Origin: JBJENW01 sp051880395
Lineage (GTDB): Bacteria; Bacillota; Clostridia; Lachnospirales; Lachnospiraceae
Direction: 5' to 3'
DNA: 19,693 nucleotides
NCBI GenBank assembly: GCA_051880395.1
Contig: JBJENW010000088.1
Span: 1 to 19,693, forward strand
The notes under the pieces were generated by a model, which worked only from the letters and a program-made list of their open reading frames with translations, searched no databases and was not told where the DNA came from. The stretch's first letter is position 1; each line of letters begins with the position of its first letter. Positions 14,518 to 19,693 of this stretch are shown piece after piece. Position numbers and translations under genes: made by a program.

Positions 14518-17500
14518 ATGAATCAAAACAGAAACTATCGGATTGGGTTGGATATTGGTATTGCGTCTGTTGGCTGGGCAGCAGTCGAAACGGATGCGGC
14601 AGATGAACCGAGACGGATTCTGGATCTTGGCGTTCGGATTTTTGAAGCGGCAGAGATTCCAAAAACCGGAGAACCACTGGCAAAGCCGCGAAGAGAAGCA
14701 CGAACGACTAGAAGACGGCTACGTAGAAGACATCATCGGTTAGAACGCATCAAGCAGTTATTTGAGCAGGCAGGATTGATTTCGGTAGAGGAATTTGAGA
14801 AACGGTTTCAAAGTACAGAATTGCCGGATGTATATGAACTTCGTGTACGAGCTTTGGATGAGCGAATTAGTGATGCAGAATTTACGCAGATTTTGTATCA
14901 TATTGCAAAGCACAGGGGATTTCGTTCTACGCGAAAAGCAGAGATGCGAGAGGACAAAGAGATGGGTGCCGTTTCTTCAGCAGTAAAAGAAAACGAAAAA
15001 CGAATGAAGGAAAACGGATATCGTACCGTTGGTGAGATGATCTATAAGGACGAAGCATTCCGGGAAAATGCACCATGGCGCACTGAACACTATATTCTGG
15101 CACCGAGAAACAGGCAGGGAGATTACAAACATACAATTTTACGGAAAGATTTAGAAGCGGAAGTAAAAACATTATTTGAAGCACAGCGTACATTTGGAAA
15201 TGAAAAATTAACGCTGGAGTTCGAAGAACAATTTTTACAGATCATGCTGGGACAGCGCTCCTTTGACAAAGGGCCGGGAAATCAGCCGGATGGCACACCG
15301 AGTCCGTATGCAGGAGATTTGATTGAAAAAATGGTCGGAAACTGTACGCTTGAGCCGAAGGAAAAACGAGCCAGTAAGTATACCTATACGGCAGAACGGT
15401 TTGTGGTTTTGGAAAAAATCAATCATTTGAAATTGGTGAACCGGGCAGGTGAAAGCAGAGCTTTGACATCGGAGGAACGGGAAAAGTTGTTGGCGTTGGC
15501 ATATGCACAAAAAGAAGTGAAATATGCAGCAGTTCGGAAAAAACTGAATCTTTCAGAGATGGAACGATTTAAAGGATTAAGTTACGGATATGGAAAGGCA
15601 GAAGAACAGGTGAAAAAAGTAGAGGCAGCCGTTTTTTTGAAAATGTCATTTTTCCATGATATGAAAAAGATTTTTCCGGAATTAACGCCGGAACTTGCAG
15701 CACAAAGACAGGAGCAGTTGGATCAGATCGGACAGATCCTGACGCTATATAAAGGAGATGAAAGCCGAAGAGAGCGGTTAAAGACCCTCGGGTTAGCGGA
15801 TGCAACGGTGGAAGAACTTTTATACTTAAATCCGAGCAAATTTCAACATCTGTCGTTGAAAGCGATGAAAAAGATCTTGCCTTATCTGGAACAGGGATTT
15901 GTTTACAATGAAGCTTGCGAACAAGCTGATTATGACTTTAAAGGGGATGCAGACAAAGAAAAATCAGAGTATATTACCGGTGATATTCTGAAAAAAGCAA
16001 TGGAAGATATCCCGAATCCGGTAGTAAAGCGTTCGATATCTCAGACGGTGAAAGTTTTAAATGCGATCATTCGAAAATATGGCTCTCCACAGGCAGTACA
16101 TATCGAACTGGCACGTGAGATGTCTAAAAATTATCAGGAGCGACAGAAAATTGAAAAAGAGCAGAAAAAGAATCAGGAGAGAAATGAGGACGTTGTGAGG
16201 GATATTCGAGAGACGTTTGGTCTCGCACATCCGACCGGACAGGATATTTTAAAATATCGCTTGTGGAAAGATCAAAACGAACTTTGTATGTATTCTGGAG
16301 AGCATATATCTGCCGGAGAATTGTTCCAAAAAGGTGAGGTTGATATCGATCATATTGTGCCGTACAGTATCTGTTTTGATGATAGCTATCACAATAAAGT
16401 GCTCGTAAAATCGAAATATAATCGGGAAAAGGGAAACAGACTTCCGTATGAATATTTTGGTCAACAGGAAGAGCGATGGAAAAAATTTGAACTGTTGGTG
16501 GAAAATTATATTCGAGATGCGAGAAAACGGCAGCTGCTTTTAAAACACGAATTTACAGAGGAAGAGCGCAAGGCATTCCGGGAAAGAAACCTTACAGATA
16601 CGAAGTATATTACAAGAGTGGTCTTTAACTTAATTCGAAATCATCTGAAAATGGCAGATTACATGGATCCACAAAAAAAACAACATGTGTTTGCTGTAAA
16701 TGGAGCAATTACCAGTTATATGCGAAAACGGTGGGGGTTGATGCAAAAGGATCGTTCTACTGATCGTCATCATGCAATGGATGCTGCAGTGATTGCCTGT
16801 TGTACACCTGGAATGATTCAAAAAATTTCTCGTAATGTACAGGGGCGAGAGTTAGCGTATGCATATGATTTTCAATTCCCTGATGAGGAAACAGGAGAAA
16901 TTATTGATCGTAGTAACTTTTCAAGAGAAGAATGGGATGAAAAATATGGTGTGCAGATTCCAAAACCATGGAAAGATTTTAACTATGAGCTGACGGTACG
17001 TTTGTGGGGAAATTTTGACTCCATAGAACAGACAGCGGAGCAGACAGAGGCAGATTTTTGGAATCAGAGTGAGAGTCAAAAGAATGACGGACTCAAACAA
17101 AATCCGGAAGTGGCGGATGTGTACCAGAGAGTATTGGGAATGGATGCACCGAATCTGTCGGATTGTGAGAAAAACAGACTGGTTCTGCAGAAAATCGGAT
17201 ATACTCCAGAAGAATTAGATGAGGTTCATTCCGTTTTTGTATCTCGTATGCCGAAACATAAAGTCACAGGAGCCGGACATGCCGATACCATTCGCAGTCC
17301 ACGTTATTTTGAAGAAGATGGAATTGTACTGTCAAAGACGGCTTTATGTGACTTGAAATTAGATGCGAAAACAGGAGAAATTAAAGATTATTATGCACCG
17401 GAAAGTGACCGATTGCTGTATGAGGCAATCAAGAGACAATTGCAGCTTCATGGAAATGACGGAAAAAAAGCATTTCCGGAAGGCGTTGATTTCCATAAGC

Positions 17501-18045
17501 CAAGAGCAGACGGAACGGAAGGTCCTGTGGTTCGGAAAGTGAAGACGTCCAAGAAACAATCTATGGGTGTGTATGTGAATGATAAAACCGGAATTGCGGA
17601 AAATGGAAACGGCTCAATGGTGCGCGTGGATATTTTTCGGGAGAATGGAAAGTATTATATGGTGCCGATTTATACTTCGGATACGAAGAAGAAGGAATTG
17701 CCAAATCGGGCGGTGGTGGCGAATAAGCCATATAGCCAGTGGAAAGAAATGAAAGAAGAAAACTTTTTGTTTAGTTTGTATTCGAGGGATTTGGTAAAAT
17801 TCAAGCATAAAAAAGGAATGAATGCTACAGATGTCAATGAGAATAAATTGATTTTTAATGAGCAAATTGTTTATTATATTTCTAGTGATATAGCAGGCGG
17901 AAAGATAAATGGTTGTTCACATGATAGATCTTTTTCATTTAGAGGTTTGGGAATACAATCGCTAGATTATTTAAAAAAATATCAAGTAGATGTTTTGGGA
18001 AATATTTCAGAAGTGAAGAAGGAAAAACGAATGCGATTTCATTAA
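14518..18045 (+). CDS. cas9: Cas9 endonuclease, type II-C
   Basis: This 1175-residue RNA-guided nuclease contains all catalytic parts. RuvC-I is GLDIGIASVGWA with D12. The arginine-rich bridge helix spans about 57-84. A REC lobe follows. RuvC-II is VHIELARE with E530. The HNH domain (about 590-650) has DIDHIVPYS with H612, plus N626 and N635, matching SpCas9 H840, N854 and N863 by pattern. RuvC-III is DRHHAMDAA with H752 and D755. The C-terminal PAM-interacting part ends with the usual YQVDVLGNISEVKKEKR. AGGAGG precedes ATG 14518. The absence of csn2 and cas4 and the tracrRNA/array type point to II-C. The size is at the upper end for that subtype. The last 90 codons are distinctly more AT-rich than the rest, which fits recombination of the PAM-reading end. 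The PAM cannot be read from this sequence. Confidence 0.97.
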   Translation: MNQNRNYRIGLDIGIASVGWAAVETDAADEPRRILDLGVRIFEAAEIPKTGEPLAKPRREARTTRRRLRRRHHRLERIKQLFEQAGLISVEEFEKRFQSTELPDVYELRVRALDERISDAEFTQILYHIAKHRGFRSTRKAEMREDKEMGAVSSAVKENEKRMKENGYRTVGEMIYKDEAFRENAPWRTEHYILAPRNRQGDYKHTILRKDLEAEVKTLFEAQRTFGNEKLTLEFEEQFLQIMLGQRSFDKGPGNQPDGTPSPYAGDLIEKMVGNCTLEPKEKRASKYTYTAERFVVLEKINHLKLVNRAGESRALTSEEREKLLALAYAQKEVKYAAVRKKLNLSEMERFKGLSYGYGKAEEQVKKVEAAVFLKMSFFHDMKKIFPELTPELAAQRQEQLDQIGQILTLYKGDESRRERLKTLGLADATVEELLYLNPSKFQHLSLKAMKKILPYLEQGFVYNEACEQADYDFKGDADKEKSEYITGDILKKAMEDIPNPVVKRSISQTVKVLNAIIRKYGSPQAVHIELAREMSKNYQERQKIEKEQKKNQERNEDVVRDIRETFGLAHPTGQDILKYRLWKDQNELCMYSGEHISAGELFQKGEVDIDHIVPYSICFDDSYHNKVLVKSKYNREKGNRLPYEYFGQQEERWKKFELLVENYIRDARKRQLLLKHEFTEEERKAFRERNLTDTKYITRVVFNLIRNHLKMADYMDPQKKQHVFAVNGAITSYMRKRWGLMQKDRSTDRHHAMDAAVIACCTPGMIQKISRNVQGRELAYAYDFQFPDEETGEIIDRSNFSREEWDEKYGVQIPKPWKDFNYELTVRLWGNFDSIEQTAEQTEADFWNQSESQKNDGLKQNPEVADVYQRVLGMDAPNLSDCEKNRLVLQKIGYTPEELDEVHSVFVSRMPKHKVTGAGHADTIRSPRYFEEDGIVLSKTALCDLKLDAKTGEIKDYYAPESDRLLYEAIKRQLQLHGNDGKKAFPEGVDFHKPRADGTEGPVVRKVKTSKKQSMGVYVNDKTGIAENGNGSMVRVDIFRENGKYYMVPIYTSDTKKKELPNRAVVANKPYSQWKEMKEENFLFSLYSRDLVKFKHKKGMNATDVNENKLIFNEQIVYYISSDIAGGKINGCSHDRSFSFRGLGIQSLDYLKKYQVDVLGNISEVKKEKRMRFH

Positions 18046-18087
18046 ACAAAAGCAAGGTTAAAGTTCCATAGAATGGAGGAGAGGTCC

Positions 18088-18993
18088 ATGGGTTATCGAA
18101 ATATCATGATATCGAACCCAATGCAGTTACATATCAAAAATCAGCAGTTGATTTTGGGGACAGATGAAGAAATAAAAATTCCAATGGAGGATATCAATTG
18201 TATCCTGATTGAAACACAAAATGTGCAGGTTTCTGCTTATTTCTTACAACAGGCAGCAGAACTCGGCGTTGCAGTGTTTGTCTGTGATCGAACGCATACA
18301 CCTAATGGGGTCCTTCTCCCTCTTGTGCGACATAGCCGGCATTATCATATGCTAAAAAATCAAATGACTGCGAGCAAACCATTTCAGAAACGACTCTGGC
18401 AGCAGATTATTGTCCAGAAAATTAAAAATCAGGCAAAATGTCTGGAACTGAACGGCTTGGAGGGGGCACAAGAATTAGAAAAGATGAGCCGGCAGGTACA
18501 ATCCGGAGACCGGACCAATCAGGAGGCAGCAGCGGCATTATTTTATTTCCGACGTTTGTTTGGGGATACCTTTGTCCGTAGAAAAGAATGTCTGATCAAT
18601 GCAGCGTTAAACTATGGATATGCGCTTGTTCGCGGATTACTTGCAAGAACGATCATCTGTTATGGATTTGAACCGGCAATCGGGATTTTTCATCACAGTG
18701 AAGTGAACAGTTATAATTTGGCAGATGACCTGATCGAACCATTTCGTCCTATGATCGATCTGTATGTTTCTCAGCATTTTACGGAAGAAAGAGAAGAAGA
18801 ACGATTGACACCTGAGGACAAACGAGGCTTGTTTCAAATATTGAGCTATGACATGAATGTGTGTGGCGAATCTCATAGTCTGAGCAATAGCATAGAGAAA
18901 CTGGTGATGAGTTTCAGCAGCTGCATGGAACAGCGGCGTGAAGAACTCTGGGTACCGGAATTAATCTCTTTGCAGATACATGAGTATGAGTAA
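18088..18993 (+). CDS. cas1: Cas1 integrase, type II
   Basis: This protein of about 301 residues, with Cas2, inserts new spacers. It begins MGYRNIMISNPMQL, the usual type II Cas1 opening. VAVFVCDRTHTPNG and INAALNYGYALVRGLLART are family hallmarks. GIFHHSEVNSYNLADDLIEPFRPMID carries the catalytic histidine (H202 or H203) and acid (E217). I chose ATG 18088 because GGAGGAGAGG lies just upstream; an in-frame ATG at 18073 would place that site inside the gene. It is 42 bases after cas9 and overlaps cas2 by 14 bases. Confidence 0.95.
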   Translation: MGYRNIMISNPMQLHIKNQQLILGTDEEIKIPMEDINCILIETQNVQVSAYFLQQAAELGVAVFVCDRTHTPNGVLLPLVRHSRHYHMLKNQMTASKPFQKRLWQQIIVQKIKNQAKCLELNGLEGAQELEKMSRQVQSGDRTNQEAAAALFYFRRLFGDTFVRRKECLINAALNYGYALVRGLLARTIICYGFEPAIGIFHHSEVNSYNLADDLIEPFRPMIDLYVSQHFTEEREEERLTPEDKRGLFQILSYDMNVCGESHSLSNSIEKLVMSFSSCMEQRREELWVPELISLQIHEYE

Positions 18994-19306
18994 GTTTATG
19001 AGAATGATTGTATTCTTTGATCTGCCAGTCACAACAGCAAAAGAGCGGAAAGCAGCCACACAGTTTCGTAATTTTTTGCTAAAAGATGGATATCATATGG
19101 TTCAGTATTCGGTATATTCCCGTGTTTGCAACGGCGTAGATGCTGTCAACAAACACGAGGCACGTCTGAACCTGCATTTGCCGGATAACGGTTCAGTTCG
19201 TTTATTGGTACTTACAGAAAAACAGTATGAATCCATTCGGATTCTTCTGGGAGAACGTACGCCTGATGATAATGGTGAGCCTGCAAAACTGACCAGCTTT
19301 TTTTGA
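18980..19306 (+). CDS. cas2: Cas2, spacer acquisition protein
   Basis: This 108-residue protein has the ferredoxin-like fold pattern of Cas2: MIVFFDLPV with D14, FRNFLLKDGYHMVQYSVYSR, then VRLLVLTEKQYESIRILLGE. It forms the centre of the Cas1-Cas2 complex. The start may be ATG 18980 or the in-frame ATG 18986; neither has a good ribosome site, so translation is probably coupled to cas1. It is the last cas gene before the array. Confidence 0.93.
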   Translation: MSMSKFMRMIVFFDLPVTTAKERKAATQFRNFLLKDGYHMVQYSVYSRVCNGVDAVNKHEARLNLHLPDNGSVRLLVLTEKQYESIRILLGERTPDDNGEPAKLTSFF

Positions 19307-19333
19307 AAAAGAGTAATTTTAGAGAAAAATGTT

Positions 19334-19353
19334 GAAGAAAAATCTTCTTTTTT
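19334..19353 (+). terminator. Weak candidate terminator after cas2
   Basis: A short 5-bp stem (GAAGA-AAAA-TCTTC) is followed by six T. The stem is weak, but it sits 27 bases after cas2 and in front of the stronger hairpin at 19361-19397. Confidence 0.4.
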
Positions 19354-19360
19354 AGAAAAG

Positions 19361-19397
19361 AAAAATCCCTGAGAGCTTTATTTTCTCAAGGGTTTTT
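19361..19397. terminator. Bidirectional terminator between cas2 and the CRISPR array
   Basis: A 14-bp imperfect stem pairs AAAAATCCCTGAGA (19361-19374) with TCTCAAGGGTTTTT (19384-19397), with one T-G wobble and one C-A mismatch and a 9-base loop. T-runs are available on both strands, so it can end the cas transcript and the leftward array transcript, which must stop here. Confidence 0.7.
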
Positions 19398-19405
19398 CTT
19401 ATAAT

Positions 19406-19638
19406 ATTATACCACACCAAATTACAAAAGGGAGCCACAACTCTCCGTACCACATATCAATAATCATGTTAATTATACCACACCAAATTACAAAAGGGAG
19501 CCACAACAATTCTCATGGAGATTTCAGAAAAAGCCTTATTATACCACACCAAATTACAAAAGGGAGCCACAACTGATTAGTCCACATATATACATATGTA
19601 AGATTATACCACACCAAATTACAAAAGGGAGCCACAAC
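19406..19638 (-). CRISPR. Type II-C CRISPR array: 4 identical repeats, 3 spacers
   Basis: Four identical 36-bp repeats lie at 19406-19441, 19472-19507, 19538-19573 and 19603-19638. On the plus strand each begins ATTATACCACACC and ends GGGAGCCACAAC. The spacers are 30 bp (19442-19471), 30 bp (19508-19537) and 29 bp (19574-19602). The crRNA sense is the minus strand, where the repeat starts GTTGTGGCTCCC, very close to the N. meningitidis II-C repeat, and pairs with the tracrRNA. Each repeat ends in TGGTATAAT on that strand, a perfect extended -10 box, so transcription probably starts inside each spacer and leaves about 24 bases of guide. No further repeat appears in the remaining 55 bases. Confidence 0.96.
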
Positions 19639-19693
19639 GTAAGCGATGAATAACACACCGCCTACCATATTTCTAAATTCAGTTAAAGCTGTA
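19639..19693. other. DNA beyond the last repeat (leader-side flank or trailing DNA)
   Basis: No repeat, gene or hairpin is visible. In crRNA sense this is upstream of the first repeat, so it is where a leader would lie. The window ends too soon to exclude another repeat after an unusually long spacer. Confidence 0.4.

Noticed and set aside
18073..18087. Upstream ATG 18073 as the cas1 start
   Set aside because: The purine-rich ribosome site GGAGGAGAGG lies within these codons and is well placed for ATG 18088, which also gives the usual Cas1 N-terminus.
19639..19693. A fourth spacer and degenerate terminal repeat starting near 19669 (ATTT...)
   Set aside because: Position-by-position comparison with the repeat gives no more agreement than expected by chance after the first three bases.

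Overview
The window looks like a chromosomal defence island of a Gram-positive anaerobe, most likely a Clostridia/Lachnospiraceae-type Firmicute. This is inferred from the AGGAGG-type ribosome binding sites, AT-rich intergenic DNA with clean TTGACA/TATAAT-like promoters, the style of the proteins and the kind of type II-C Cas9. No 16S or housekeeping gene is present to confirm the taxon.

Region 1 (1-8255, extended by sspE to 10448) is a DNA phosphorothioation (PT) defence operon. A small XRE regulator (128-451) reads leftward. Divergent from it, a rightward promoter (529-557) drives a 63-residue HTH protein and then sspD (PAPS-reductase/ATP-pyrophosphatase-like), sspB (DUF4007 nickase), sspC (large P-loop ATPase), sspA (cysteine desulfurase) and sspE (DUF262 + HNH, the PT-sensing effector). 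Spacing is tight or overlapping throughout. SspA-D are expected to place single-strand sulfur marks on host DNA, and SspE to attack phage DNA using those marks as a self signal. A strong bidirectional hairpin terminator (10457-10495) closes the operon.

Region 2 (10521-11480) is a decayed leftward AlbA_2/HATPase-type regulator gene (a frameshift and two internal deletions) with its promoter region, which carries a 13-bp inverted repeat.

Region 3 (11450-14278) is a separate rightward three-gene operon: a 59-residue protein, a 672-residue DndD/Rad50-like ABC ATPase with a CxxC hook, and a 166-residue helical protein I do not recognise. Its promoter has the same layout as the ssp promoter, including an inverted-repeat operator (ATTCTT-N7-AAGAAT) ending at the same base of the -10 box. 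This suggests joint control of the two operons and makes this module the best candidate for an undescribed partner of the PT system.

Region 4 (14324-19638) is a compact type II-C CRISPR-Cas locus: a tracrRNA gene upstream of cas9, then cas9, cas1, cas2, and a short array of four identical 36-bp repeats with three spacers. The tracrRNA reads rightward. The array must be read leftward, toward cas2, to give crRNA able to pair with it. Each repeat ends in a perfect extended -10 box (TGGTATAAT), so each spacer probably has its own promoter, as in Neisseria meningitidis.
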